This document shows, piece after piece, positions 1 through 25,209 of a DNA stretch of 64,000 nt. A program made the translations under genes and the position numbers. Position 1 is the first letter of the stretch; each line of letters opens with the position of its first letter. The notes beneath the pieces are model-generated. The model saw only the letters and a list, made by a program, of their open reading frames with translations, was not told the origin of the DNA and searched no databases. The DNA is from Struthio camelus (Eukaryota > Chordata > Aves > Struthioniformes > Struthionidae), in NCBI RefSeq assembly GCF_040807025.1, contig NC_090967.1, positions 1,672,001 through 1,736,000 of the forward strand. The letters are read 5' to 3'.

Positions 1-1290
1 GTGATAGGAGTAGGAAGAAGGCTTGAAAGTCCCGGACAGGTTGATATTCTGAGGGAGGAGAAGGGGAGGGGAAGACAGATAGCGGCTAGGCTCAGGTGCT
101 CTCCCAAAGTAACTTCTCTTAGCACTGCTGTTCTGTGTCGGCCCCGCCGTGACTCATCCTCACAGCACTCCCTGGAAGGGGGTGGGAGACTAGGGAGAAA
201 GAGGACGTACAGAAACCAAGTGATCTTAGGTACAACAAATGAAGGGAAATGGATGTGCGAGAAAAGCCCCCCCCCCCCCAAAAAAAACCAACAAAAACAA
301 AAACCGGAGAACGAGAGGGGACTCTGAGCAGAGCACCCCTGGCAGCACATGCCGCTACCAGGAAGCGTCCCAGTGGTGCTCTAACTCGAAATGTGCCCAG
401 AAGATGGACTGGACACAGCCCCTAGAATTGTTGGGATTACTCCTCTGAGACCTCCTACTGATTCTGTGGATAGCCACCATGGCCAGGAGAGGCTGCTGAG
501 GAGGTCTTGTGACTCCTGTGTGGGTGAGATGTAAGTAAGGCCAGGACCATCGACAAGAGGTTCTGGGAGAGAGGCCACAGCCTTGTGCACTTTCTCTACC
601 TGTGTGGCAGGGCCACCCTCTCACTACAGAAGGGGCCTTAGTCAGGGGATCCTGTGAACATGTTTCCAGCCACTGTTCTGTAAGGATTTTCCAACCTCAT
701 CCTCACTAGGCCAAGAAATGAGATTTGAATCTAAGCTGGACCATCAGGGTTCTTTGCCTTCTCCAAATAGGTGGGCGCTAGTGGGAGGACAAGGAAATGG
801 AGTAAAGCACGGCACGTACATATAATTCCAAGCACAGTTCAAGGCACCCAACTCGGATGGCATGTGTTGGATAAGCAGGGGGCCTTTTGGGACAGAGGTC
901 TGAGAAAGAGGCCCTCAGGCTAAGAAGTGGATGAGGACTACCTTCCAGCAGGACTCATCCGCAATAGGAGAGGATTTAAGGATTCAAGGCAGCCTTCTCC
1001 TGCAGCAAAGCGGGTGGAACATGGTGAATGAGCCATCCCAAATGTCAGGCAAGCGGAGTAAAGTCCACCAAGTCCTGCTGGCCATCACTGAGGAAACTGC
1101 TGATCTTGATGATGCTTGACGGGACCATCTTTCTGGACCTCAAGGAGGCTTCCACTACCTGTGCATAGAGGTGGGACTGTGCAGGAAGGGCACAACTGGG
1201 TTCAGTAGGCTATGTGGTTACTCTAAAGAGCTTCCAGGTTCTGGTCTTGGTAGAACACCAGCAGCTCAGAAAGCTCGGGGAAAACCTTTT
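1..1290. other. Non-coding, nothing recognised
   Basis: Open frames here are short and unlike known proteins. A C-run followed by A-rich sequence sits at 269-302. Purine-rich stretches at 40-80 and 190-210. Confidence 0.5.
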
Positions 1291-1294
1291 AGGC

Positions 1295-1515
1295 TGATAG
1301 GAGGAAGTAAAGACAGAGCTGGACTCTTCTCAGTGATATCCAGTGAAAGGACAAGAGGCAATGGGTACAAACTTAAATACAGTAAATTTCATTTAAATAA
1401 AGAAAAAGCTTTTTTACTGTAAGGGTGATCAAACACTGGAATGAGTTGCTCAGAGAGGCTGTGGAGTCTCCGTCCTTGGAGATATTCAAAACCTGACTGG
1501 ACAAGGTCAGCCTGT
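1295..1515 (+). mobile_element. CR1 LINE 3' fragment
   Basis: Plus-strand sequence matches the conserved CR1 ORF2 C-terminal region: GCTGGACTCTTCTCAGTG, then the N-x-Y-K-L-K-Y-S-K-F-H-L-N-like stretch, then the '[19 protein letters not shown]' region. Many indels. The 8-bp tail is not clear. Confidence 0.8.
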
Positions 1516-1529
1516 GCAACTTTGCCAGT

Positions 1530-2779
1530 TTATAGACATACGCAAAAGCTGGTATCAAAGCAAAAGCTTTAGGAGAAGGCCTTGTAAGAGTTTGATTTCA
1601 GTATTTGACCCATGACATAGGTACATGGAGATAAGGAAGTGTAATACATAATGCTAAAGATACATCCCTAACTTTGTCAGGTCATGCTTCTGAGGAAAAA
1701 GAATAGAAAAACATCATCATGGAAAAGCATCATGGAAAAAATCCCTTTATTTTTCAAATATGCAAACTATTAACACTGAAACTCACAGCATAAAGAGAAA
1801 GCCCTCAGGAATTAACATAGTCAGCCTGCCAGAATGCTATGAACATACTATACAACAGTGATTTCTAGTTCTCTCTTTCATCCTTGGGTAGAGCAAAAGA
1901 AGGATAGAATTTCAGGGCAGATTTCCTGGGCAGATGTGGCTCCTGAAGCAATGTGCACCTATCACATGTTCAGGTCCATGTCAGTATTTAATGTGACACA
2001 TTACCTATTGCCTGAAAATCCATGTTCTCCATGAATTTTCTCTCTTAAAATTCATTTTGAAAAGATGTGTCCTGGTCAAAAAAGCTCATTGTGTATTTAT
2101 GCATTGAGAAAGCTCCCTGCTTCATCCCACATATTGCCCATCTAATCATTAGGAATAAATCTATTTGCAAATAGGAGAACAACTCAGAACATTTCTGAAA
2201 GTAGAAGCAGCAGGACTGCAGTAAAGAAAAGATTGCATAAACTCTCAAATAACTGGCAATTTAAAAAGACAATTGATAAAATGATTTAATATTTTCAGCT
2301 ATCCAGTTTTGAAGGCCAAGTTAGAACAAGGGTAATCTTGGGTTTGGAAAGAGTACAAACACTTTTGTATATTTGGCTGTGATCTTAAAGCCAGCCTCAT
2401 TGCAAAGTCAGACACAGCAGGGACATGGGTCCTTGGGAATTCAGAAAATGAAGTGAAGAATTCTCTCTACATGTTCCCTCTACACAAAAGTTCTAGTTAT
2501 GTCACCAGCAAGTACAACTCAAAATCAGCATGGATGATTCTTCGTGACAGAGCTTCCTTTGGAAGGCTTACTAGTGAAATGGTGTAAAATAGTGTCTGCT
2601 GTTTTAAGGATGGGATTAGTTGGTGTAATCAAGTTGGGCATCATAATTGAGTATGCAACTTTACAAAGTGAGTTTAGTATTATCTTATCTTTCTTTCTTG
2701 GAACAGCTCTAGCAACAGCTCTGTGTGTATGTGTGTGTTTGTGCACATGCCGCTCGCTTTCATATGTATCTGTAACTAT

Positions 2780-2780
<1 letters not shown>
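1530..2780. other. AT-rich non-coding, nothing recognised
   Basis: No gene or repeat recognised apart from GT-rich sequence near 2720-2745. Confidence 0.5.
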
Positions 2781-2784
<4 letters not shown>

Positions 2785-2826
<42 letters not shown>

Positions 2827-2833
2827 GTATATG
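2785..2833. repeat. (TA)n microsatellite
   Basis: About 20 TA repeats, then interrupted by GTATATGTATATG. It creates artificial Tyr-Ile open frames on both strands. Confidence 0.95.
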
Positions 2834-3239
2834 CAAATTCCTGACAATAATTTACTGTTTGGATACTGTAAAAAGAAAGACATAATGTCAATCATAAATT
2901 GGTTAACAACATGGGTAAATGCCAGAGCTAAAAAATATCAGCTGAAATTCCCCATGGCAGAGTGGTTTGCACCAGTTGAAAATGAGGGCTCTACTTATCT
3001 GTGCTCCATTTTTAATATTATGTTGAAAGCAGGAAATCACAAATGGAAAAGCTTGAAGTGTGCTACTTTGTGGGAACATCTGAGATACAATGTAATATGG
3101 AGAGCCCCTTTTGTGACATGAAAACAGGTTAGAGTCCTGCTGAGTTTTATTAAAGTATCATTAGGATCCTTCCAGATAGCTTTTTAAAAATGATCTGGCT
3201 AAAAGGACCCTTTGCAATATCTCTAAACCAGAAAGGATA

Positions 3240-3445
3240 TGCGTAGATTATAAAGCCAGAAGGGACCCTTATGATCATCTAGTTTGACTCTCTGTATAAT
3301 CCAGGCCATAGAACTTCCCAGAATTAATTCACATTTGAACTGATGTCCAGTCTCACAATCTTTTTTTCCAGTTCAGTCATCCATTACCCTTCATACGCAG
3401 CAAATTTCTTCAGGATTAGAATTCAGTGCTTTCTTGATAAGTTGG
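3240..3445 (-). mobile_element. Ancient CR1 3' fragment
   Basis: Plus strand reads AGAAGGGACCCTTATGATCATCTAG followed by CAGGCCATAGAACTTCCC and TTAATTC, the reverse complement of an old CR1 3' end shared by birds, crocodilians and turtles. Heavily mutated. Confidence 0.7.
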
Positions 3446-3454
3446 AAAAATAGT

Positions 3455-3490
3455 CTGGGGAAAAAAAAGAAAGAAAGAAAAAAATTAAAT
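3455..3490. repeat. A-rich (GAAA)n tract
   Basis: Runs of A with GAAA repeats next to the old CR1 fragment. Confidence 0.8.
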
Positions 3491-4064
3491 ATAAACAAAT
3501 ATAATTTACTGTACTCAGGTTGTATTCAATTGCACAAACACAGGCTGGGAAATTGCTAGCTATGCAGCAATTCTCTTTAAAATTATGGCGGGATTACCAT
3601 GGATCACAGCCTGAGTGGACTCAATGCTATCATGCTGAAGTGAAAAAAATCAAGCGCTTTGTTGGGTTTTATAAGCAGGAGCGTTCTTTAGAAAGGTTTA
3701 GACTCATGTTACCATGTCAGCAGATCTGTGGTAATGGTAAGTTAGTGCTCTCTTCAATCCACTGTAAATACAAGCTAGTGCAACAAATCTTAAAACTCTT
3801 TGATTAAGATCGAGTCTTTAGGTATAACCATCTCATCCAAGTTAGGGTCTAACCTCACTAAGATTTAAAATAAACTGAGCAGACTTGAATTTGCTGCATG
3901 TATGCCTCATGGACAGTTACAATGATCAGTTGATGCATAGTATTCTGTTAAACTACGGTAACTTGAGTCTAAGATCTACATCTTAATGTACATGAAATAT
4001 TCTTTCCTCAGTGCTCAGCACTAATAAGTCTTTACTTGGTTTATGGTGTCAAACTTTAGTTACT

Positions 4065-4440
4065 CCACTTTAAGAAAGATGTGGAACAACAAGGAAAAAG
4101 TCCAGAGGAGAGGAACATGAATGATTATTACCTGTGAGGGTATACTGAAAGAACTGGGTCTGTTTAGTCTAGAAAGGAGAAGAGCAGACATTATAATCGT
4201 ATTCAAACATGTTAAAAATGCTGCAAAGAGGAGGATAATAACTTGTTATCCTGCTCACTGGGGCAGGACAAGAAATAATGTGCTTGCATTGCAACAAGAG
4301 AGAGTTATGTTTGAAAAAAATGCCCTGGAACACATAGAGATTGGAAGAGTTTTAATAGGCACCTTTGGGGACTGTTTTGGGACTAGCTCCTCCTGCACAG
4401 GATGGCCTAAATATATATATGATGAAAGTCACAACAACTG
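4065..4440 (+). mobile_element. Old CR1 LINE fragment
   Basis: Plus-strand sequence resembles the CR1 ORF2 C-terminal part: a 'GVQRRGT'-like start, then [16 protein letters not shown]-like sequence at about 4140-4190, then the region leading to a CR1 3' end near 4430. Badly decayed with frameshifts. Confidence 0.65.
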
Positions 4441-4444
4441 CTCT

Positions 4445-7400
4445 ATTCCTGGGTAGAAACAGCACGTAATTATGGCCAGGAAGATTTAAGCAGGTGGATT
4501 CTCTTGCCTCTTAGCATTGCAAGAATCCCTGAGTGATGTATTCATGTGAGTGTTATTTACAGTCCCAGTCCCAGAATTATTTTCCTTCTAGAAGTTGCTC
4601 CTAAATTGTGAACATTTACAATGCTTTGCTGGAACATGGAGAATGGCAAACGCTGCTGTGAATCAAATATTCTTTTTTTCTGCTCGGAAGGCTTAGTTTT
4701 GCCTCAAAATTGGTCTCCAGTAAGTTCACAGAAAATTAGGAATAAGCATGTTAATACATAACTCTTGTCTTGTTTTAGACTTTGCAACCTTGATATTGTA
4801 GCTACGTTTCTGGCTAAAGGTGCGTTCTGCCCTTCCCCGGTAAGAGGTTATGCAGCAGTTTACATCTGCTTATTTCAAAGTGTTTTGTCAAGAGGGCTAA
4901 AGTAAGTCCTGTTTAACAGCTGTATAAACTGAAACACAGATAGAAAGTCACCTGTTTAGGATAGGTGGTCTGGTTTGGTGCCTATGATCCTGACCTAGAG
5001 GTGTGGTCAGCCTTCCCTCTGGGATCCCTGACCATGGGCACGCCTCAGGAGGTTAAGGATAGGAAAACAGTGTTATCCAGAACTCCTGGGGTCCTCTCTT
5101 AGTTTGTTAGAATGACTTTTTTCCAGAGCTGAGCTGCGATGCAGAAGTTTATAGTCTAACCAACTTAATTTTGTTTATATTAAATAGCCTAGTTCAGGCC
5201 TTAACACTGAGAAAGTCCAGACAGGAATAGTCTGTTGATGTTATTGTGGCAGTAACGAGGATGAAGAATGCAGCTTATTGCTAAGGCTCAGGGTAGTTTT
5301 TCTCTTCTGTACCTGCCTCTAACCTGAAAAAAGTTCTCCTAAACATTTATCTGTATAAGCCAAGGCTTATACAAACTGATGGATTATCATCTCAGTTTGA
5401 TCTTTGATGAACGAGAGTCTAATTCCCTCTCACCTCCTCCTTCCCTTTAGCAGAAATAGAGGAGACATAATCTTCATTGTCTGGTTGTTGTGCACAGGTC
5501 AGGTTCAGTGTCAACAGTGCCTGAGCTGATAGATTTTTTAATCATTCCTCTTACATTCCTGTATCCATCACAACTTAAGAAAAAGCTATGGCTAGTTGCA
5601 AATGAAATTTTTCCTGACTAAATTCCATACATATTCCACACAATACCATTTTCTTGAGCCACATATATTCCGATGGAAGAGCTTATTATCTTCTCCTGCT
5701 TATCAGTAATGGCTCTCCACTAAGCCAGTTCAGAAAAATCCTAAACATCAGCTTGGAGTGATCGAGATACCTCTGGGCATCTAATCTGCAGTTACTTTTA
5801 GTTGCTTTTACTGATGACTCAGCCTCAAAAGGGGAAGGAAGGGTGCTCTTCATCAGCTAAAGCATGCAGGAAGTAAAAAACTGTGCATCTAAGGATCTTT
5901 TGATTCACAGAATAGGAATGGGATTTGATAAGAGCAGCCAGTTACATAACTGTGTGACCACAGTTTGACCTCTGCTAGAGCAGATGTCAGATAAGCAACG
6001 TACCTCCCAGAGTCAGGAAACAGCCAGCTGCCTTATGTTCTGGGGTCAGCAACTCCTTAATAGAACTACAATACATTTGAATCTGTCCTGTTCTGTTGTC
6101 TATTTTTATTTGAAAGAGACATGTTTGGTCATTTATCTCAGATTCCCAAATATCTTCCAGCCCATAAAGACAGACAACTGTTTGCCTACGTGATGTGGAA
6201 CAGTGGCAGCACCAATATATATAATCCTGCAGTTCCTGAAGGATCAACAAGAACCAGAGGATCTGGCTTTGGGCACGTCAAGAAGTGTGTTTTAGAGAGC
6301 ATTGTTATTGCTGAGGAGCTGAGCATGGGAAGGTGTGGTTCTGATTGGCTCCAAGTTGACTCCAGCAGATGCCTCTGAGGTCTTCCTTCCTGAAGCGCAC
6401 TCAGGTGCGCCTCTGAGTATATGGCTAGGGTTTTTGGATGAAAAGGATCAGCCTGCAAAGCGAGGATGGAAGAGGTTTAATCAATAAACTGAGTTGGAAG
6501 CAATGAGTCAACTGACTGATATCCTCAAGTAAAAGCTGCTCAGTTTAGATAGATTGGCTGTGCCACAGGAGGCTGCTTGCTTCTGTTTCTCGGCTTAGCC
6601 ATTTCTCGAGCAGGACTATTACATTTAGTAGCTGCAAAACTGTGGATCCTTTCCACCTTCTGGTTGCATCTAGACATTAATTTTCTGGGTGTTCATGGAC
6701 ATGGAGATTATGGAGCAAGTCCTGCTGATTCTGCTTACTGAAGTGAGAGATGCATACCATATTTCTGGCCATTCCATGGTAGGGGGCAGAGCATGGATGA
6801 AGCAGGTCCCTATTTGTTGCTTGGACCTCTCAGATGTGCCAAATGTCGTGTGGGCTTATGCCCAAGTGTGTTAAACAGAAGCTGAGCTCTATTTGGTAGG
6901 AACAGAGAAATGCATCCTGAAGGGACCTCTGTATTTATAAGCTAGGGATCTGGCAAGCTTGTACAATTGCCAGAAAGCTGAGAACCAGCTGTGCACCATA
7001 AAAGATGACGAGCGGTAAAAGACAGATATATTTTGAAGCAGGTTCTGGAACAATGTATCTGAAGGGGATGAGCTTCTGCAAATAGTAGTTAAGATGAGCA
7101 GAGGAACTCTTTCCTCGGAGTTTTGTGTTGAAGAATAAAGTTGTTTTCTGAGCGAATCTGGGGTAGCAAGGAGTCATTGCTGGCATGGAGGTACTACAGC
7201 TGCTCAGGCAGGCAAACTATGCTTAAACTTTGCATTTCCCCTTCTGGTTTCAGCAGGAGGAGAGCTGCTTTCCAAAAGAAACAAAGTTAGCTGCTGTTTG
7301 GCTGAGCTCAGTAGAGGGAAGAGTTGGTTCACAGGCTAGATAATGGACCTGATCAGTTCTTTCTTTGCTGCTTTCATAATCCTTTAGTTGCTTCCACTAA

Positions 7401-8638
7401 TGAAAAGCTTTTGACCCCTGTTTGTGCTACCAGCCAGCACAGTAAGCCCTGTCCCTGCTGTATGATCCCCACGTTTCTTCAGGAGCTGGGGGACTCTAAT
7501 GTCTACATTCAGAAAGGCTACTAGAGAAGTGAGAAGTTCTTGGGAAGCATTAGCAACATTATGTACAAACACCAGGACTGTGAGAAAGGAGAGGACTGCC
7601 TTAGCACATATCTGCTATTGCAGATGGACTGAAGCTTGCGCTGCAGCGGGCAGCACTAGCAGACTGCAGGAAGGGCATGACTGTCCTATACCTTCCCTGT
7701 GTGGCTTCTGCTGCATGAGTAAGACTCCGCCTGTTTACCGTAAACACTGTTGCCAGTTAGGAGTTGAACAAGAGTGCTGGGGTTCTGCAGAGATCTCTGA
7801 ATGGCCTGTGTGAAAAGTGCCTTATTCTTGGGGGAAGCCACTGACCAAGAAAGGCTTCCCTGCTTTGCAGCTGTATCTTGCAGGGAGGAGACATCAGGAC
7901 AACATTTTTGTGCCAATCCACAGGTGGTTATATCACTGTCCCACCTCATTTAGCTTTGCTCATACTTTAGCTCAGAAATGAGGGAGCTCCTAGTGCAGCT
8001 CATTCACTGAGTATTTTGTACTCAGGTCTAGCTCTAGGACCCCAATAAGAATAGCTAAATCAGGCTTTCGTGGAGTAAATCTTTCTTTGCATTTACAGTA
8101 TTGTGACTTAAAATTAATTGTTCTTTACCTAGAGACTGCAAAATACCAAGGAATATCAAGACAGATGGTGGCTGACAGGTGCTTTAAGTCCTTTTGCTTT
8201 TGCACGCCATGCGTGCCTACAAGGCAGTTAAAACAGGAGGAGGCTACATAGTGACTAAACTGTGACTCTGAAATCAGGGGAAAAGTAACAACAGCTGTTG
8301 CAGATTTCTGGTTAGTAGTGCGCAGGATGCTCTAGCCTGTATGCTAATCAGTCCAGGCTCTAGTTTCTTAGGTACTACACCTGCAGCACTTGCTGGTTGT
8401 CTAACAGCAGTGTCTCAAGAAACATTCAACTCTGAAGTAAGAGAAAGTTTAATTTTGTCTTTCTGACTGATGTTCAAGAGAGGATGAGGGAGAAAAGGGA
8501 CTAGGAGAGGCTGCATATGAGGAGAAGATTATGGGGGGGTGGATCTTGGAAAGTGGCTCTTTCTCTGTCCTCCACTATGTATTTCTGTTTCAAGTCTTGA
8601 CTTTTTACAGCATTTAATCTACACTCTGCTGCCTGATT
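4445..8638. other. 3' flank of SLC1A6, no gene recognised
   Basis: The first few hundred bases below 8638 should be SLC1A6 3' UTR. Elsewhere open frames are short (at most about 100 codons) and unlike known proteins; no repeat recognised. Confidence 0.5.
8448..8453 (-). promoter_or_regulatory. Possible SLC1A6 poly(A) signal (ATTAAA)
   Basis: ATTAAA on the minus strand about 190 bases after the stop codon. It is the nearest hexamer of this kind that I found, and no canonical AATAAA was seen closer. The motif is common by chance. Confidence 0.25.
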
Positions 8639-22398
<13,760 letters not shown>

Positions 22399-22442
22399 AA
22401 TCAGCACGGGCACTCAGTCCCTGAGGCACAGCTCAATGTATG
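22399..22442 (-). other. SLC1A6: SLC1A6 5' UTR part of first coding exon
   Basis: On the minus strand a pyrimidine-rich tract ending in ACCAG sits at 22443-22465, giving a good acceptor with the exon starting at 22442. An in-frame TGA at 22414-22416 lies five codons before the ATG, so translation does not begin further upstream in this exon. The ATG has A at -3. By analogy with other SLC1A genes, a separate non-coding first exon and the promoter should lie at higher coordinates; I could not identify them. Confidence 0.6.
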
Positions 22443-24240
22443 CTGGTCAGGAAGAAGCACAGGAGAGAAAAACATAAAATGCAGCACCTGACACTTTGCC
22501 TTCATTTATCTATCATTTCCCTGGAGCCCTGAGCAGATTTAACTAGTGCTGATTGAAAAGCTCCTCCACATCCCCACGAGGAACAGATCTCAGGCCAAGG
22601 CATTCCAACTGCTGCTAGGGCTTTGTCATGACTGTGATCGGGTGAGTGCTCTGGTGCACAGCGATTAACATTTTATCTCCTCCACATGTTTGAGTGCATA
22701 CAAACTGTTCTAAAGAAGACCAAGCAGCAAACAAAATTTCCCACATACATCCTAGGTGGACAGGACCATACCAGAAGAGCTTTCTGCATGATAGAGAGCA
22801 GCACCACCAGTTTCTGCAGAAAGGAACATAATCTCAAGTTTTGCCATCTGTGGAGCCTGAGAATAATGCTTTTATCTGACTTTCCTTTGAAGTACAACAG
22901 GACTTTCAAGTAATATCTCTGAAACATCTCTGTCAAGCCAAAAAACTCCACTGATTGATTGGGTTAATTAGCTCTGCTGAACGGTTTCCTGTCTTCACAA
23001 ATACTAAGGTTGAAACCAATTCTTCTGCAGAGAGGTAAATAAAGCACCAATTCTGGTCTGTTACCTGCTTACCATGAGGCCTGGAGCAGTCTGTTTACTA
23101 TTTTAGTATTTTTTTGCTGTTTATATTTTACTATTGTTCCTGAAAACAAAAGAACAAGGGGGCTACACTGGTGTAATAATCCAAAAAAAGAAAGGAGAGA
23201 AAAACACTTGCCCTGTGGAGCTGTACTTCTAGGAAGAACCAATAATCCAGCACTTTGCATCATTAGAAGGATTACTGCCAGACTATGAAGGTGCCATTTT
23301 TCTACTCTCACTGTGCCTTGACAGATATAAGACATGAAAATGATTCGTCTTCCAAGGAGTTTGCAATGAAAATCTAAAACTAGATGAGCATGGGCAAGCA
23401 AAGAAGTGCAAAGTTACCTTAGCATGTCAGCAGCCTGACTTCCCTCAAATGTGTCTCTCACTGATTGGAAGACTTAGTGAGAAGTGTTAAAGCTCTGCAC
23501 TCATTTGTGCTGGACTCCCCAGGCAGTCATAACTCATCATGGGAGATTCTATACTAAGATTTGTTGATGCCAGGGCCTGAAAGCAGGTAAGAGAAAGAGC
23601 TGTACAGACATATTGGGTTTGGTGAATTCCTGTAAGAGGATATGATGTGGATGAAACCTCTTTGGTCTTCATATTCCATAAGGAAGTTACTCTAACAAAA
23701 GATCATTTTTGATCTGGAGCTAGGCATATTCAGTGGCTATACTGGAAACCTAGAATCTTGTCCAGGACTAGGGAGCTACTTGGATGTTTCCTGTATTTAC
23801 TAGGTGCTGAAATGCCTTTCTTTGGTGTCAAAAGTCAAATAACAGCCACTCCATTCCTGAGTTAAGAGAAAGAGGCCAGTAAAAATTGGGATGATATTCT
23901 CTTTAAAATACACATTCAGTCTCTGCTATTTGGACCCAGATAAATGCCTATCATAACTGAAGGCCTCACCTTAAATCGACATCAGTTCATGGTATCACTT
24001 GTCATGTTTGGACGTGGGTTTTTAAAATTTTAAGTGTCAGCACTGATTTACTATATAAATAGTAACTCCCTTAATTGAGTTGACACTGAGAAGCAGATTT
24101 TTAAATGCACTTAAGAGCCAAGAGATGCAGAAGATGCATTGGTACTTCTGAAAATCCCACCAGCTTACTCTTTGCTTCCTTAAGATCTGGACACGTTTAA
24201 GAAGAAGGCTTTAAGTATTCAGGCTTTAAGCCACACAAGA
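22443..24240. other. Upstream of SLC1A6 coding exons, no gene recognised
   Basis: Expected to be SLC1A6 first intron or 5' flank. No CpG-rich promoter-like segment and no repeat seen. Confidence 0.45.
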
Positions 24241-24251
24241 ATAAAAATAGG

Positions 24252-24276
24252 TTATCAATCAATCAATCAATCAAAC
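24252..24276. repeat. (ATCA)n microsatellite
   Basis: Five to six tetranucleotide units; a T-run follows at 24389-24403. Confidence 0.9.
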
Positions 24277-24479
24277 TATCTCATAACCTGATCCCGTAAC
24301 TAAACCAAACTCTGAATACAAGGTCTGAAAAAATCACAACACATATTGTCTGTGAGCTTGCTTATTTTTGGATCACTTTTTTTACACTGTTTTTTTTTTT
24401 TTTCTCCTGGGCTAGAAATGCAAGTGCATGTCAGACACGATGAAGGAAAGGATATGTGTCTCCCTCTCACCCCAGTAGA

Positions 24480-25200
24480 AGGAAGAGAGACACTCTGAGC
24501 TACTACCCTAAGGGATGGGAAAAACCAATAGAAATGCAGGGGAGGTGCAGAGATGAATCAGGGTAGGCAGAACTGATCCCAGAGCCAACTGGGAAGAGAG
24601 GACTGTCCTGAGGATCTCGGACCAGATTTGGAGGAGACAGGTAGACCTGGGAGACAAAAGCTTTTGCAGTGCAGAAGGGCCACTGTGATGAACAGTATCT
24701 GATTTGTTTGTTCTCGGTTTATGTATTATCCTTCTTCTTGAAAAGCAGCCAGAGTAGGGCGACGGGCTGGAGCGTGATGAGATTATTTGTGCCAGGCCGT
24801 GATGGAGAATGTGAGGATACAGCAAGAGACTGGAAGGTGTGCAAAGGGTTGGAGCCTGGCCCTTGGGCAAGCAGACACCAAAGAGGGACAGGGCCTGGAC
24901 TCATAGATGACAGAGAAAAAAGCTTGCTGGGGCAGAGGAACTGTGGAGAGTTTGCTGCAACTCAGAGAGCCACTGAGTTGACAGAAATCAAATCTGGAAA
25001 CAAGAACCCACCTGCAAAGTCACAGCAGGAAAGGAGATTTTAATTATAAATCTTTGCTTTTCCATTCTGTCTTGACTAGTTGCTTTACCTTTCCTTAGGA
25101 AATAAAGTGCTATAATTTTTATGCTAATAAGGCTTACAATGAAAGCATTTTTGGTGTTTCCTTCCAGGATAAGGTGGGTCTAGGCCCTTCCACCTCAAAG
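24480..25200 (+). other. Unclassified purine-rich block, possible old LTR-like repeat
   Basis: A purine-rich stretch with a 124-codon frame (24669-25043) of no recognised similarity, then an A/T-rich part with AATAAA at 25101. The layout resembles the end of an old interspersed repeat, but I cannot name one and no terminal repeats are visible. Confidence 0.25.
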
Positions 25201-25209
25201 CTGGTCCCA

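Noticed and set aside
2525-3121. Open frames of 103-132 codons through 2.5-3.1 kb on both strands
   Set aside because: They run through the TA microsatellite and translate it as Tyr-Ile repeats; no similarity outside.
22399-22413. Upstream start for SLC1A6 at 22413
   Set aside because: That codon is GTG, not ATG; ATG at 22398 matches the family N-terminus.
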